The position numbers were made by a program, and so were the translations under genes. Shown piece after piece: positions 1 through 8,968 of a stretch of 64,000 nt of DNA (positions within the stretch are counted from its first letter, which is position 1; each line of letters starts with the position of its first letter). This DNA comes from Virgibacillus necropolis (GTDB taxonomy: Bacteria; Bacillota; Bacilli; Bacillales; Amphibacillaceae), in contig NZ_CP022437.1 in NCBI RefSeq assembly GCF_002224365.1, positions 248,001 through 312,000 on the forward strand. Direction: 5' to 3'. Under the pieces are notes generated by a model. It saw only the letters and a list, made by a program, of their open reading frames with translations, searched no databases and was not told the origin of the DNA.

Positions 1-81
1 GTTAACGATGGCTGATATAGTCCTACTCATGAGAGTTACATCTTCCATACTATGTATAGTTATTTCTGTATTGCCAAGCGC

Positions 82-109
82 AAAAATGCTTTGGTTAAAG
101 AACCAAAGC
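82..109 (-). terminator. Rho-independent terminator after fin
   Basis: A perfect 9-bp stem (GCTTTGGTT/AACCAAAGC) with a 4-nt loop is followed on the minus strand by ATTTTT. It lies 15 bp beyond the fin stop and should end the pth-fin transcript. Positions 1-81 hold no gene I can support. Confidence 0.75.
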
Positions 110-123
110 TTTGCTCGACTATT

Positions 124-354
124 CTATTGTATAAAAAAATCAAGTTCGTGATAATGCGGATTCTGTCCTAGCGCCGCTTCGCAATTTTCGCAAATGGTTT
201 TAATTTGTACATCTCCATTCTGCTTAAATTGTATCATTTCTTTTTGTTCCTCAGCTGACAATTTATCAATACCGAGCGTTGCGGAATCAACAATTGGTTG
301 ATCTATTTTTCCAACTTCATTCCCGCAATGTCTACAAGTATAGACAATAGACAT
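124..354 (-). CDS. fin: Anti-sigma-F factor Fin (YabK family)
   Basis: A 76-residue protein of the Fin/YabK family. In the known family Fin binds RNA polymerase in the forespore and antagonises sigma-F, helping the switch to sigma-G. Two CxxC pairs are visible (Cys7/Cys10 and Cys55/Cys58) and would form a zinc ribbon. The C-terminus ends HELDFFIQ, and the length is normal. The start is set by an AGGAGG site 7 nt upstream of ATG. It follows pth as in Bacillus subtilis, where mfd comes next; mfd would lie outside the window. A sigma-F-like promoter sits in the spacer upstream. Confidence 0.9.
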   Translation of the reverse strand: MSIVYTCRHCGNEVGKIDQPIVDSATLGIDKLSAEEQKEMIQFKQNGDVQIKTICENCEAALGQNPHYHELDFFIQ

Positions 355-389
355 AAAATACCTCCTCGAATAAACATGGGGTATCCTAG

Positions 390-417
390 AGTTTATCCGA
401 AATGTGTAATTTTATAC
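390..417 (-). promoter_or_regulatory. Candidate sigma-F promoter of fin
   Basis: On the minus strand GTATA, a 14-nt spacer and GGATAAACT resemble the sigma-F pattern (GYWTA, about 15 nt, GGNNANANT). It lies 36-63 bp before the fin start. The spacer is one base short and the match is imperfect, so this is a candidate only. It agrees with sigma-F control of fin in B. subtilis. Confidence 0.45.
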
Positions 418-473
418 CCGATCTCGTTATGTGATAGGAGTTTTTTAATCACTAATTAGGTTATTTACATCTT

Positions 474-1031
474 TTAATTATATTCATTCATAACTTCTAT
501 AAACGGTTTTTCTAGCCAGGCTTCAAAGACGTCTGCGGCTTTTGTTACACTATCTTGTACATCGTCTTTTTGTTCTTTTGGGAAAGAACCTAATACGTAG
601 TCAATTACGGGTTGTGGTGTATCAGGTCGTCCGACACCGATTCTAATCCGTTTGAACTCTTTCGTACCTAAATGGTTAATGGTTGATTTAATCCCATTAT
701 GGCCGCCAGGGCCGCCTTTTTGACGTAATCGGATTTTGCCAGTTGGTAGATCTAAATCATCATAAACAACAACTACATCTTCCGTTGCGATATCATAATA
801 ATCCATTAGAGGTCTGATTGCTTCACCTGACAAATTCATATACGTTTGTGGTTGAAGTAGCAATACCTTGTTACTACCAATATGTTCAAGGGCATATTTC
901 CCATTAAACTTCGATTTATTTAGGTCAAATGAATGACGACGCAATAACTCGTCAATTACCATAAATCCAATGTTATGGCGAGTTGTACGATATTTTTCAC
1001 CTGGATTTCCAAGCCCAACTATACATTTCAT
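474..1031 (-). CDS. pth: Peptidyl-tRNA hydrolase
   Basis: A 185-residue Pth, also called SpoVC in Bacillus. It cleaves the ester bond of peptidyl-tRNAs released by stalled ribosomes and so recycles tRNA in the cytoplasm. The N-terminal signature [18 protein letters not shown] includes the catalytic His19. The [10 protein letters not shown] motif, the YDDLDLP segment (active-site Asp) and the [11 protein letters not shown] loop are all present, and the length is normal. The start has AAAGGAAG about 7 nt upstream. The gene lies between ctc and fin, the conserved order. Nothing is missing, so the assignment is firm. Confidence 0.97.
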   Translation of the reverse strand: MKCIVGLGNPGEKYRTTRHNIGFMVIDELLRRHSFDLNKSKFNGKYALEHIGSNKVLLLQPQTYMNLSGEAIRPLMDYYDIATEDVVVVYDDLDLPTGKIRLRQKGGPGGHNGIKSTINHLGTKEFKRIRIGVGRPDTPQPVIDYVLGSFPKEQKDDVQDSVTKAADVFEAWLEKPFIEVMNEYN

Positions 1032-1082
1032 TATGCTACTTCCTTTATTTGAAATAATATATATTCTTCTACATACAACAAT

Positions 1083-1127
1083 CCCTCCTAAAAGAGTGCA
1101 TCTATCTTACTCTCTCTCACAGGAGGG
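1083..1127. other. Long stem-loop between ctc and pth
   Basis: CCCTCCT and AGGAGGG flank inner partly paired AGAGTG and CTCTCTCTC tracts. On the minus strand no clean T-run follows, so this is a weak terminator at best. It could be a processing or attenuation hairpin about 50 nt upstream of the pth start. The function is unknown. Confidence 0.4.
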
Positions 1128-1155
1128 CCAAGTTGTATTATATTTTATTAATCTT

Positions 1156-1794
1156 CTACTTTTCTTCCTTATCGTCAGGTTCTGCGCCTACTAATTCTGG
1201 CTCAGCATCCTCATCTGATTCTTCGCCTTCAATATCTTCTACAGTATCTGGTGGTACAACCGTTACGATGGTTGTATCTGCATCCTCAAGAAACTCGTAA
1301 TTCTTTCCTGCTGGTAAGTCAGCTATAGAGATACTGTCGCCGATTTCTAGTTTAGATACATCTACTGAAATTTCTTCTGGAATATCACCTGGTTTTGCGC
1401 GTACCTGCAATTCATGCATTGTTTGTTGTAAGACGCCACCATCTTTTGCACCTTGAGCTTCTCCTTCTACATTAAATGGTACCTCAACGTCCATTTCCTC
1501 GGACATATTTACAATATAAAAATCTACGTGTACTAGTTCATCTTTAATCGGATTCATTTGATAATCATGCAGCATTACATCTACAGAAGAATCATTTTCG
1601 ATATCTAATGAAATAATTGCGTTTCTACCTTCATCACGAACTGTTTTTATTAAATCAACACTATCTACCGCTATAGCCTTGGATTCCTTTTTCTTCCCAT
1701 AAACTACACCAGGAACATGCCCAATTTGCCTTGTATTTTTCAGTGCTGAACGTTCTTGACTATTACGTAATGTTGCTTTTAATTTTACTGCCAT
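1156..1794 (-). CDS. ctc: Ribosomal protein L25 / general stress protein Ctc
   Basis: A 212-residue Ctc-type L25 protein that binds 5S rRNA. The N-terminal L25 domain (about residues 1-92, starting MAVKLKATLRNSQERSALKN) is followed by a TL5 beta domain (about 95-185). The tail is strongly acidic, rich in Glu and Asp, and ends DDKEEK. The start has GGAGGG 8 nt upstream. It lies between prs and pth as in B. subtilis, where ctc is a classical sigma-B stress gene. A sigma-B-type promoter overlaps the prs stop just upstream, supporting independent stress induction here. Confidence 0.95.
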   Translation of the reverse strand: MAVKLKATLRNSQERSALKNTRQIGHVPGVVYGKKKESKAIAVDSVDLIKTVRDEGRNAIISLDIENDSSVDVMLHDYQMNPIKDELVHVDFYIVNMSEEMDVEVPFNVEGEAQGAKDGGVLQQTMHELQVRAKPGDIPEEISVDVSKLEIGDSISIADLPAGKNYEFLEDADTTIVTVVPPDTVEDIEGEESDEDAEPELVGAEPDDKEEK

Positions 1795-1895
1795 CTTTTA
1801 CACCCTCCATTATTTAACAAACTTAGCATCTGCCAAGCTTAAATTCCTTTTCACTTATTAAGTAAACTATCGAATTGCATTACTACTCATTATTA

Positions 1896-1921
1896 TTTCC
1901 CGTATTCATTTACTTTTAAAC
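1896..1921 (-). promoter_or_regulatory. Sigma-B promoter of ctc
   Basis: On the minus strand GTTTAA, 14 nt and GGGAAA match the sigma-B pattern (GTTTAA, 12-14 nt, GGGWAW). The -35 lies immediately beyond the prs stop codon. The location and gene agree with the known sigma-B dependence of ctc in B. subtilis. Confidence 0.75.
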
Positions 1922-1922
1922 C

Positions 1923-2876
1923 TTAATCAAACAGTATGCTTACAGATTTCATTTCATGAACGCGTATAATAGCTTCACCAATTAATGGCGCTACAGAGAG
2001 TTGCGTAATTTTATCAATATACTTGTCCGTTTCTAAAGGAATAGAGTTTGTTATAACTAGTTCTTTTATTTTTGAATTCTCGATACGCTCAATTGCAGGT
2101 CCCGATAACACTGGATGCGTACAACAAGCATAAACTTCCGTCGCTCCATTTTCAATTAAGGCATTAGCAGCAAGTGTAATTGTTCCCGCTGTATCGATTA
2201 TATCATCAATCAAAATAGCAGTTTTCCCTTCAATATTACCAACAATATTCATGACCTCTGCAACATTTGGACGGGGCCTACGTTTATCGATGATACCAAT
2301 TGGAGCTTTTAGACGATCTGCCATTTTTCTTGCACGTGTTACACCACCATGATCTGGGGAAACAACAATAATATCCTCAAAGTTTTTCTTCTCAAAGTAA
2401 TCAGATAAAATTGGCACACCTTGCAAGTGGTCAATTGGCATATCGAAAAACCCTTGAATTTGCGGTGCGTGCAGGTCTAGTGTGATCACACGGTCTGCAC
2501 CAGCAGTTTCCAATAGATTCGCAAGTAGTTTAGCTGTAATCGGTTCCCTGGAACGAGCTTTACGATCCTGACGTGCGTATCCATAGTAAGGCATTACAAT
2601 GTTAATAGATCTAGCAGATGCACGTTTGCATGCATCAATCATAATAAGTAATTCCATGATGTGTTGATTAACTGGGGAGCTTGTTGACTGAACAACATAA
2701 ACATCACAACCGCGAATGCTTTCTTCAATATTAATCTGTATCTCACCATCACTAAATGCAGCAACAGTACATTCGCCTAGAGTAGTTCCAATATGATTTG
2801 CAATTTCTTCTGCCAATTTACGGTTTGAGTTCAACGTAAATACCTTCAAAGATTGATCTTTATAGCCTGATGTCAT
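1923..2876 (-). CDS. prs: Ribose-phosphate pyrophosphokinase (PRPP synthetase)
   Basis: A 317-residue class I PRPP synthetase. It transfers pyrophosphate from ATP to ribose 5-phosphate, giving PRPP for purine, pyrimidine, histidine, tryptophan and NAD synthesis. Visible motifs are the [16 protein letters not shown] loop, the ATP-binding segment [17 protein letters not shown], the flexible [14 protein letters not shown] segment and the PRPP loop [10 protein letters not shown] near residues 220-230. It starts 15 nt after glmU stops, so the two are surely cotranscribed. The start has a GGAGGG site. PurR, which senses PRPP, is encoded upstream in the same cluster. Confidence 0.98.
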   Translation of the reverse strand: MTSGYKDQSLKVFTLNSNRKLAEEIANHIGTTLGECTVAAFSDGEIQINIEESIRGCDVYVVQSTSSPVNQHIMELLIMIDACKRASARSINIVMPYYGYARQDRKARSREPITAKLLANLLETAGADRVITLDLHAPQIQGFFDMPIDHLQGVPILSDYFEKKNFEDIIVVSPDHGGVTRARKMADRLKAPIGIIDKRRPRPNVAEVMNIVGNIEGKTAILIDDIIDTAGTITLAANALIENGATEVYACCTHPVLSGPAIERIENSKIKELVITNSIPLETDKYIDKITQLSVAPLIGEAIIRVHEMKSVSILFD

Positions 2877-2891
2877 GAAAAAAACCCTCCG

Positions 2892-4271
2892 TTAATCTTT
2901 TTTTCTATTTTTTAACTTTTTTGCGTATCCTTCTTTATTCTCTTGCCGTGCACGACCAATAGACAAGGAATCGTCTGGAACATCTTTTGTAATAGTAGAA
3001 CCAGCTGCTACAAACGAACCCTTACCAATTGTTACAGGTGCTACTAAGTTTGCGTTACAACCTATGAAAGCATCATCATCTATTTTTGTTAAGAATTTAT
3101 TCTCACCATCGTAATTAACCGTAATTGTTCCACAGCCGACATTAACGTTGGACCCAATTTCTGCATCACCAATATAACTCAGATGGGAAACTTTACTTTG
3201 ATTGCCTATAACAGATTTTTTAACCTCGACAAAGTTACCAATTTTCACTTCATTGCCTATCGAAGCTTGTGGTCTGATATGTGCATATGGCCCAATATTC
3301 ACTCGGGCTCCAATTTGACTATCACTCGCAACACTTTGGCGAATAACCGTTTCTTCCCCTACAAGGCAATTAGATACCTCTGTATGCGGACCGATTTCGG
3401 CATTACTTTTAATTGATGAATTCCCATTAATAATAGATCCAGGATGAATAAGTACATCTTGTTCTATTATAACATCTGGGCCAATATATGTGTTGTCAGG
3501 GTCAATAATCGTTACGCCATTACGCATATGTCTTTCGTTAATACGCTTTTTCATCACTTTTTCTGCTTGCGCTAATGCCACCCGGTCGTTTACCCCTAAA
3601 GTTTCTTCATCATTTGGAGTTAAAAATGCAGACACTTTTTCATCTTTATTACGCAAGATTTCTATTACATCTGGCAGGTAATATTCTCCTTGTGCGTTAT
3701 CGTTAGATACCTCTTTTAACGCTTGAAAAAGTGCTTGATTATCAAAACAATATGTACCAGTATTTATTTCATTAACTGCTAGCTCAGCTTCATTCGCATC
3801 CTTTTGTTCGACAATGCGTTCTACTTCATGCTGATCATTTCTAATGACACGACCATACCCGGTAGGGCTTTCCACCTTAGTTGTTAGGATCGTAGCCTTT
3901 GCATTTTCTTGTTCGTGGTGGTTAAAAAGCGCTTTGAATGTTTCATCAGTGATTAACGGTGTATCACCACAAACAACAATCGTTGTTCCTACTTTATCCT
4001 TCAGTATTTCTTCCGCTTGTTGCACCGCGTGGCCAGTCCCTAATTGTTCCTTTTGGACAATAAATTTACTCTCTCCGCCAACCTTTTCTATAACAGCTTC
4101 AGCACCAAAACCTACTATTGTCACAATTTCATTTAAGTTTACCGTTTTAATTTGATTCATTACATGTTGTACCATTGGCCGGCCCATAACTGGATGAAGT
4201 ACTTTATATAATTTTGATTTCATTCTGGTGCCTTGACCTGCTGCAAGAATAACAGCATACCGATTTTTCAT
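2892..4271 (-). CDS. glmU: Bifunctional GlmU (N-acetylglucosamine-1-P uridyltransferase / GlcN-1-P acetyltransferase)
   Basis: A 459-residue cytoplasmic enzyme that acetylates glucosamine 1-phosphate and uridylates the product to UDP-GlcNAc for peptidoglycan and teichoic acids. The N-terminal pyrophosphorylase domain (about 1-230) starts with [19 protein letters not shown]. The C-terminal left-handed beta-helix of hexapeptide repeats (about 250-450) contains the acetyl-CoA region around [18 protein letters not shown]. The length is normal. It stands directly before prs, as in B. subtilis, and follows spoVG after a terminator. The start has a GGAGGT site. Confidence 0.98.
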   Translation of the reverse strand: MKNRYAVILAAGQGTRMKSKLYKVLHPVMGRPMVQHVMNQIKTVNLNEIVTIVGFGAEAVIEKVGGESKFIVQKEQLGTGHAVQQAEEILKDKVGTTIVVCGDTPLITDETFKALFNHHEQENAKATILTTKVESPTGYGRVIRNDQHEVERIVEQKDANEAELAVNEINTGTYCFDNQALFQALKEVSNDNAQGEYYLPDVIEILRNKDEKVSAFLTPNDEETLGVNDRVALAQAEKVMKKRINERHMRNGVTIIDPDNTYIGPDVIIEQDVLIHPGSIINGNSSIKSNAEIGPHTEVSNCLVGEETVIRQSVASDSQIGARVNIGPYAHIRPQASIGNEVKIGNFVEVKKSVIGNQSKVSHLSYIGDAEIGSNVNVGCGTITVNYDGENKFLTKIDDDAFIGCNANLVAPVTIGKGSFVAAGSTITKDVPDDSLSIGRARQENKEGYAKKLKNRKKD

Positions 4272-4454
4272 GAAGTAACCTCCATTCTAATTATCCATTA
4301 TGAATATATCTTAAAAAGCAAACCATTTCAACAAATACAGACAGATGAGATATTTTTTATGGGGAGTTATTTTTTTCCAGAAGATATAAGTTTTGGACCT
4401 TATCTGTTTAGCTATTGCTCTTAACGGCTAAGCAAGCCTTTTGTTTTTTTGTAT

Positions 4455-4498
4455 AAAAAAAGGGAAGGCTAATCTGCCCTAAGATTAGTCCTTCCCTT
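4455..4498 (-). terminator. Terminator after spoVG
   Basis: On the minus strand AAGGGAAGGACTAATCT pairs with AGATTAGCCTTCCCTT around a 6-nt loop, followed by TTTTTTT. This strong hairpin 17 bp after spoVG separates spoVG from glmU-prs. Confidence 0.9.
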
Positions 4499-4514
4499 GG
4501 TGATCATATGTTAT

Positions 4515-4805
4515 TTAGGAAGCTCCGGCCTCTTCAAATTCTACCTCAGCTTCGCCCACACGTCGATATTCTTCTAGTACTGCATCCTGAATCTTCCCAC
4601 GCGTTCCTGAATTGATTGGGTGTGCGATATCTCTAAACTCGCCATCAGGAGTACGTTTGGATGGCATTGCTACAAATAATCCATTATTTCCGTCTATTAC
4701 ACGGATATCATGAACCACGAATTCCTGATCTAACGTAATGGAAGCAATTGCTCGCATTCTTCCTTCCGTGTTTACGCGGCGTAGTCTTACGTCAGTTATT
4801 TCCAT
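4515..4805 (-). CDS. spoVG: Septation and sporulation regulator SpoVG
   Basis: A 96-residue SpoVG-family protein starting [19 protein letters not shown]. The family is small, binds nucleic acid, and affects asymmetric septation and gene regulation in sporulating Bacillaceae. The conserved core with [17 protein letters not shown] and [14 protein letters not shown] is intact, and the tail ends in an acidic run. The start has AAGGTGGTG upstream. A sigma-H promoter with an upstream AT tract is recognisable, the classical spoVG arrangement. yabJ, normally between purR and spoVG, is missing here. Confidence 0.97.
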   Translation of the reverse strand: MEITDVRLRRVNTEGRMRAIASITLDQEFVVHDIRVIDGNNGLFVAMPSKRTPDGEFRDIAHPINSGTRGKIQDAVLEEYRRVGEAEVEFEEAGAS

Positions 4806-4846
4806 GATGTTTCACCACCTTTTCCCTTTTGAACTTACTTACCATA

Positions 4847-4910
4847 ATTCTACAAAACATAGATAATTCCTGCTAAATTTTAAAAAAAATTTAAAAATTA
4901 AATTAAAAAG
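4847..4910 (-). promoter_or_regulatory. Sigma-H promoter and AT-box of spoVG
   Basis: On the minus strand GCAGGAATT (4865-4873), a 13-nt spacer and AGAAT (4847-4851) match sigma-H (RWAGGAWWT, 12-14 nt, HGAAT). Just upstream lies an almost pure A/T tract (about 4875-4910), like the AT-box where AbrB binds at the B. subtilis spoVG promoter. The site calls are seen; AbrB binding is inferred. Confidence 0.8.
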
Positions 4911-4983
4911 GAGAAAAACAAGAATGATTGGTTACCATTTCACTGTTTTCCTCCAATTATAAAGATAAGACCCTAAAAGAAGT

Positions 4984-5190
4984 TGTTCAAAAAGTCATCA
5001 AATGATAAACGGTGAATTTCTTCGTTGCGCAGTTTTTCCGGTCCTCACGTATTAAAAGCATAGAGGAACTTCTACTAAAACCGTCCACGTCCTATGGACA
5101 ACGTAGAAGTCAGCACATCCTGTGCAAGTCCGGTCCTCAAAATCTTCGCGCCTTGAACTTCTTGTTTCTAATTCGCCGACTTTTTGAACA
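4984..5190. mobile_element. MITE-like element with 13-bp terminal inverted repeats
   Basis: A 207-bp non-coding block is bounded by TGTTCAAAAAGTC (4984-4996) and its exact reverse complement (5178-5190). Inside are nested inverted repeats (ACTTCTAC...GTAGAAGT with GTCCA...TGGAC within, about 5068-5111) and a duplicated CCGGTCCTCA. No transposase is encoded. It lies between spoVG and purR, exactly where yabJ would be expected. I could not confirm a target duplication or other copies in this window. Confidence 0.6.
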
Positions 5191-5221
5191 CACAATAAAA
5201 GAAAGATTTTATCTTTTGACC

Positions 5222-6037
5222 TTATTTCGCCTGAAAATTACCGGGACGAACATCAATTTGTTTTTGTTTCAAGTCTACGTGTGTAATTTTTACCAAAGAC
5301 AAGTAATCTTCAACAACACGTTCATCCTCTTCATCGTCTGCTTCTGCTAAAACGGCGATTCCTTTAACATTAGCATTAAATTCTGCTAGTAAACTTACCA
5401 TACCATTAATGGTGCCACCAGCTTTCATAAAATCATCAATAATACAAACATTTGCGCCTTCCTTCAAGCTCCTTTTTGGAAGAACCATGGTTTGGATTTT
5501 TCTAGACGATCCAGATACGTAATTAATACTTACGGATGACCCTTCTGTAACCATTGGGTCACGTCTGACAATTATAACTGGAACATTCAAAAATGACGCA
5601 ACCGCATACGCTAAAGGGATTCCCTTTGTTGCAACAGTTACAACAGCGTCAATAGTAGATTCTGTAAATTTTGATGCGAAAATACGACCGATTTGTTTAA
5701 CCAATGCCGGGTTTCCTAGAAGATCGCTCATATAAAGATAGCCACCTGGTAATAAACGCTCAGGGTCTTCTAGCGTTTCACATAAATCGTCAATAAATTG
5801 ATTGCTTTTATTCGCAGCATAGTCTGGTATGTATTTCACTCCACCTGCAGCTCCAGCAATCGTTTCCAAACGTCCGATTCCCTCGCCTAAAAAAACTCTA
5901 TCAATAATATCTAAATCCTCGCTAATAGAAGACTTCGCAGCATTATATAGCTTAGAAAAATGTGGTAAAGATATATGTTCCCTAGGGTTTTCCAAAAAAT
6001 AATTTGTTAACGCAACTAACCGATCACTTCTTCTCAT
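5222..6037 (-). CDS. purR: Purine operon repressor PurR
   Basis: A 271-residue PurR of the Bacillus type. It represses purine-synthesis genes at PurBoxes and is relieved by PRPP. An N-terminal winged-helix domain (about 1-73, starting MRRSDRLVALTNYFLENP) is followed by a phosphoribosyltransferase-like domain with the PRPP-binding loop CIIDDFMKAGGTING (about 198-212). The length is slightly below the 285 of B. subtilis. It stands 57 bp after ispE in the conserved order. The downstream partner yabJ is replaced by an inverted-repeat element. Confidence 0.96.
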   Translation of the reverse strand: MRRSDRLVALTNYFLENPREHISLPHFSKLYNAAKSSISEDLDIIDRVFLGEGIGRLETIAGAAGGVKYIPDYAANKSNQFIDDLCETLEDPERLLPGGYLYMSDLLGNPALVKQIGRIFASKFTESTIDAVVTVATKGIPLAYAVASFLNVPVIIVRRDPMVTEGSSVSINYVSGSSRKIQTMVLPKRSLKEGANVCIIDDFMKAGGTINGMVSLLAEFNANVKGIAVLAEADDEEDERVVEDYLSLVKITHVDLKQKQIDVRPGNFQAK

Positions 6038-6094
6038 CTCGACACCTCTAAAAACCGAATATTTATTATTAAATATATCACTTTTATACGTGTT

Positions 6095-6961
6095 TTAGCA
6101 AGTGTTCGAATGACCAATTACTCGAACAACATATACCTCATCACAAAATCCTCGAAGACCATTGTATATTCGAACTGCTTTATGTTGATGTTCAACAAGT
6201 CCAACAACCGTCGGGCCACTTCCGCTCATGAGGACACCTTTAGCACCAGCTAATATCATCTTTTCTTTTATACGTTGTACATTCGGGTATAACGATGTAG
6301 TTACGGTTTCTAAAACATTGCCAACATGGTTACAAAGTTCATTAAATTCTTGCTTCTTAATCGCGTTTAATATTTTTGTTGTATTTGGATGCGTTATATT
6401 CTCCAATGTTAATCGATTAAAAATCACCCTGGTGGATACTCCAATATTTGGTTTAGCCAGTATAGCCCAAGTTATTGGCGGGGGAGGTAGTTCCTGAATA
6501 ATTTCTCCCCTTCCCTTTGCAAGGGCTGTTGATCCATAAACACAAAATGGTACATCTGAGCCAATACTAGCACCAAGGTCGGCTAATTCAGACAAAGGTA
6601 TATCTAGCCCCCATAGCTTGTTCAATCCGCGCAAGACAGCGGCAGCATCACTGCTACCTCCTCCTAAACCAGCAGATACGGGAATATTTTTTTCTATGTC
6701 AATTCGTACACCTTGTGTGATATGGTATTTGTTTTTTAGAGCATGCGCAGCTTTAAATGCCAAATTCCGTTCATCGTTTGGCACATACTGATTATCTGCA
6801 GATACGGCAATATGATCAACCTCTAAAGAAGTTAATGCAACACGGTCAGACAAATCAACCGTTGTCATCACCATTTCCACATCATGATATCCATCTTCAC
6901 GCTTGCCAAGCACATCTAACGACAATGTAATTTTTGCCGGTGCATTCTCAAAAAACATCAT
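6095..6961 (-). CDS. ispE: 4-diphosphocytidyl-2-C-methyl-D-erythritol kinase
   Basis: A 288-residue GHMP kinase of the MEP isoprenoid pathway that phosphorylates the 2-hydroxyl of CDP-methylerythritol with ATP. The substrate motif [19 protein letters not shown] and the ATP-binding glycine-rich loop [15 protein letters not shown] are clear, as is [12 protein letters not shown] near the C-terminus. I chose ATG at 6961 because GGGGTGG lies 7 nt before it; six upstream in-frame codons lack a better site. It sits between sspF and purR as in B. subtilis. Confidence 0.96.
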   Translation of the reverse strand: MMFFENAPAKITLSLDVLGKREDGYHDVEMVMTTVDLSDRVALTSLEVDHIAVSADNQYVPNDERNLAFKAAHALKNKYHITQGVRIDIEKNIPVSAGLGGGSSDAAAVLRGLNKLWGLDIPLSELADLGASIGSDVPFCVYGSTALAKGRGEIIQELPPPPITWAILAKPNIGVSTRVIFNRLTLENITHPNTTKILNAIKKQEFNELCNHVGNVLETVTTSLYPNVQRIKEKMILAGAKGVLMSGSGPTVVGLVEHQHKAVRIYNGLRGFCDEVYVVRVIGHSNTC

Positions 6962-7100
6962 ATTAACACCACCCCACAAAATCTAAACAAATTGTATCAT
7001 ATTTTATAAGGAGGTACGACTATTAGAAAATCGTGATGGCCTGGTCAGTAGCGAAAGGCATATACATTTGGAGTAAATACCTGCTCTTTTGAAGTATAGA

Positions 7101-7132
7101 AAAAAGACAAACCCATTAGGGTCTGTCTTTTT
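7101..7132. terminator. Bidirectional terminator overlapping the sspF 3' end
   Basis: AAAAAGACA...TGTCTTTTT with an inner ACCC/GGGT stem gives T-runs on both strands. One arm encodes the last codons of sspF, an economical overlap of the coding end and the terminator. Confidence 0.75.
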
Positions 7133-7295
7133 GTTGCATGCCTTGCTCAGCCATTTCAATTGCTCGTTTCACCATGTTCCCTGCATCTCTTGCTTTAATG
7201 CCGCCCCAGCCTTCTTGCTGTACGGTGTCGTAAAAGCCTAACTCTTTAGCAATTTCTTCTTTCAATTGATTAGACATCATACTTCGTCTTCCCAT
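7116..7295 (-). CDS. sspF: Small acid-soluble spore protein, SspF type
   Basis: A 59-residue alpha/beta-type SASP-like protein beginning [20 protein letters not shown]. It carries the conserved [14 protein letters not shown] and [15 protein letters not shown] segments of SspF. SspF-type proteins are made in the forespore and associate with spore DNA. I chose the ATG at 7295, with GAAAGGGG 10 nt upstream; the longer open frame lacks a ribosome site and does not fit the family. It lies between ispE and veg as in B. subtilis. No clear sigma-G promoter was found. Confidence 0.92.
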   Translation of the reverse strand: MGRRSMMSNQLKEEIAKELGFYDTVQQEGWGGIKARDAGNMVKRAIEMAEQGMQQKDRP

Positions 7296-7427
7296 GAAAG
7301 AACAACCCCTTTCTACTTGAGCACCCTTGTTACGACAGTTATAGCTTGTGTACATAAACAAAACATACACCCGTTATATGTATGCAGAAAAGGAAATATT
7401 AAGTAAGAAGTAAGCTCTCTAAAATAT

Positions 7428-7458
7428 AAAAAGAAGCAGTAAACAAATGTTTACTACT
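7428..7458 (-). terminator. Terminator after veg
   Basis: On the minus strand AGTAGTAAAC, a 4-nt loop, GTTTACTGCT and TCTTTTT form a terminator. Its first arm overlaps the final codons of veg. Confidence 0.75.
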
Positions 7459-7717
7459 CCATAACCATTGCTGTTGTTCTATCATCTTGGAAGCTTAGTT
7501 CTACTGTTTCTGTTAAAACGTCTGCATAGCTGTATGAAACACGTTCGAAGGCGTTTTCGTCTTGATCAAGCTCAACAATGAATACGGACGGATAAGTTTC
7601 TGCCAGAACTCCGCATCGTTCAATCGTTTTTCTTCTTCCACCGTTGGCTTTCAATTTTAATCGTTTACCAATGTGACCTTCAAGACCTTGCTTAATTTCT
7701 ATTAATGTTTTAGCCAA
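7454..7717 (-). CDS. veg: Veg protein
   Basis: An 87-residue Veg protein with the family's highly conserved [39 protein letters not shown] and TETVELSF segments. In B. subtilis Veg is abundant in growth and stimulates biofilm-matrix expression; its biochemical role is unclear. I chose TTG at 7717 (giving MAKTLIEIK), because GAGGTGG lies 6 nt before it and the family starts here. The upstream in-frame GTG at 7732 would place the ribosome site inside the gene. A strong vegetative promoter lies 65-95 bp upstream. Confidence 0.93.
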   Translation of the reverse strand: MAKTLIEIKQGLEGHIGKRLKLKANGGRRKTIERCGVLAETYPSVFIVELDQDENAFERVSYSYADVLTETVELSFQDDRTTAMVME

Positions 7718-7781
7718 TACACTCCACCTCACTCCTTATATTGTAGCACGTGCTTGTATTAACAGTCAAGTAAAACTTTAT

Positions 7782-7811
7782 ATTATAACAATATATCTTT
7801 TTTGATGTCAA
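7782..7811 (-). promoter_or_regulatory. Strong vegetative (sigma-A) promoter of veg
   Basis: On the minus strand TTGACA, 18 nt and TATAAT are consensus hexamers in an AT-rich setting, as at the strong veg promoter of B. subtilis. A second, weaker TTGACT-18-TACAAT pair follows nearer the gene and would give a very short leader. Confidence 0.85.
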
Positions 7812-7928
7812 CAACTATTTCACGTTTTGCTGTTATTATTTCAAAAAAGTAGAAAAATATGTATGGATATTGAAGAAATTAGATGTATTTCCAAATTAAA
7901 CGCAAAATAGCAAAATGTTGACTGTAGA

Positions 7929-7992
7929 TTTTCTTAGAAGACCTTGGATTGTCGCCAAGAACTAATGGCGATAAACCAAGTTTTCTAAGAAG
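7929..7992. repeat. Family C stem-loop repeat, copy 1
   Basis: TTCTTAGAA...TTCTAAGAA outer arms enclose CTTGG...CCAAG and TCGCC...GGCGA inner arms. A related core (GGCTTTCGCC...GGCGATAAGCC) recurs at 58310-58345. It lies in the yabG-veg spacer and has no coding potential. Confidence 0.6.
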
Positions 7993-8020
7993 CGAAGAAA
8001 ATGAAAGTTTACATATTTAG

Positions 8021-8890
8021 TTACTCACCGGGTGGTTCCTCTAAAAACGGCATACCGGTGCGTAGGAGACCCCGCGTTTCTAATCCACCCATTCCCTTTT
8101 CACCGGTCAATGTATTGCTTAAAACATCCCATACGCTCACCTTTTCCATAAAAGGTGTATATGCTATTTTTGCTGCAATATAAACAGGGTCAAGAGCATG
8201 GATGTTAACTCTGGAAGGTGAACTAGCATAATTAGCACCTGCACGTATAAGCGATTCAAAGTGGGATTGACATGCACCAGCGAAAATTACAAGTTGATCT
8301 AATTGTGGGACGGCCTGCCTTGCTTCTCTGACTGCTTCAACGAAATATTTAGAATGACGATAAGCACGAAGATCATTTCTTGTTCCCTTGTTCTTTGAAA
8401 AGGAATCATGACCAGTGATGACAATAATATCTGGTTGGATTTTTTCAATTAATGGCCCTATTTCTAGCGGCATATCCTTTTCATTTAAATAAACCCCATG
8501 CACGTGCAGGCCAATACGTTGATATAACTCAATACATTTTTTTAAATAATTTCGGTCCCCATCAATATGCAATACCTTTGCAGGTAAGTGAAAATAGGAT
8601 GATTCATGGTGAAATCCATCTGTTGCCTGGTAATCCCGTTTTTCTTTCATAAACTGATAATCCTGACGAAATAATCGATAGGAAAACTCTTCTTCTTCTT
8701 TTTCTTTTTCACGTTTTTTAACTAAATCCCTTTCTTCCACACGAACAAGATCGACTAATGGTGCATCTACTTCTAACCGTAAATCCTTCCCATGTAACGT
8801 AGCATGATCGGTTGATATAGAAGAAATGCGAAATAATAAATCATGTTTATATGAAATTCGAGAAACGATATCACCTGTTATCAAGTCCAT
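8021..8890 (-). CDS. yabG: Sporulation-specific protease YabG
   Basis: A 289-residue YabG-family peptidase. In spore formers it is made in the mother cell and trims coat proteins on the assembling spore. Family-typical stretches are GDIVSRISYKHDLLFRI at the N-terminus, KVLHIDGDRNYLKKC, DIIVITGHDSFS, VIFAGACQSHFESLIRAGANYASSP and VNIHALDPVYIAAKIAYT. The length is normal. It stands upstream of veg as in B. subtilis. I did not identify a sigma-K promoter with confidence. Confidence 0.95.
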   Translation of the reverse strand: MDLITGDIVSRISYKHDLLFRISSISTDHATLHGKDLRLEVDAPLVDLVRVEERDLVKKREKEKEEEEFSYRLFRQDYQFMKEKRDYQATDGFHHESSYFHLPAKVLHIDGDRNYLKKCIELYQRIGLHVHGVYLNEKDMPLEIGPLIEKIQPDIIVITGHDSFSKNKGTRNDLRAYRHSKYFVEAVREARQAVPQLDQLVIFAGACQSHFESLIRAGANYASSPSRVNIHALDPVYIAAKIAYTPFMEKVSVWDVLSNTLTGEKGMGGLETRGLLRTGMPFLEEPPGE

Positions 8891-8968
8891 TATGCCACCT
8901 CACAGCCTTCAAGCTATCCGAAAGCTTTCATATACCATAACGTATGTAAAAAGACTGGGTATGTGCAT

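Noticed and set aside
1-48. A short minus-strand open frame running off the left edge, from an ATG at 48
   Set aside because: Only 16 codons, no ribosome site, and no match to Mfd or SpoVT starts that I recognise.
5012-5350. A 112-codon plus-strand open frame over the element before purR
   Set aside because: It reads through the inverted-repeat element and into the antisense of purR; no ribosome site and no protein character.
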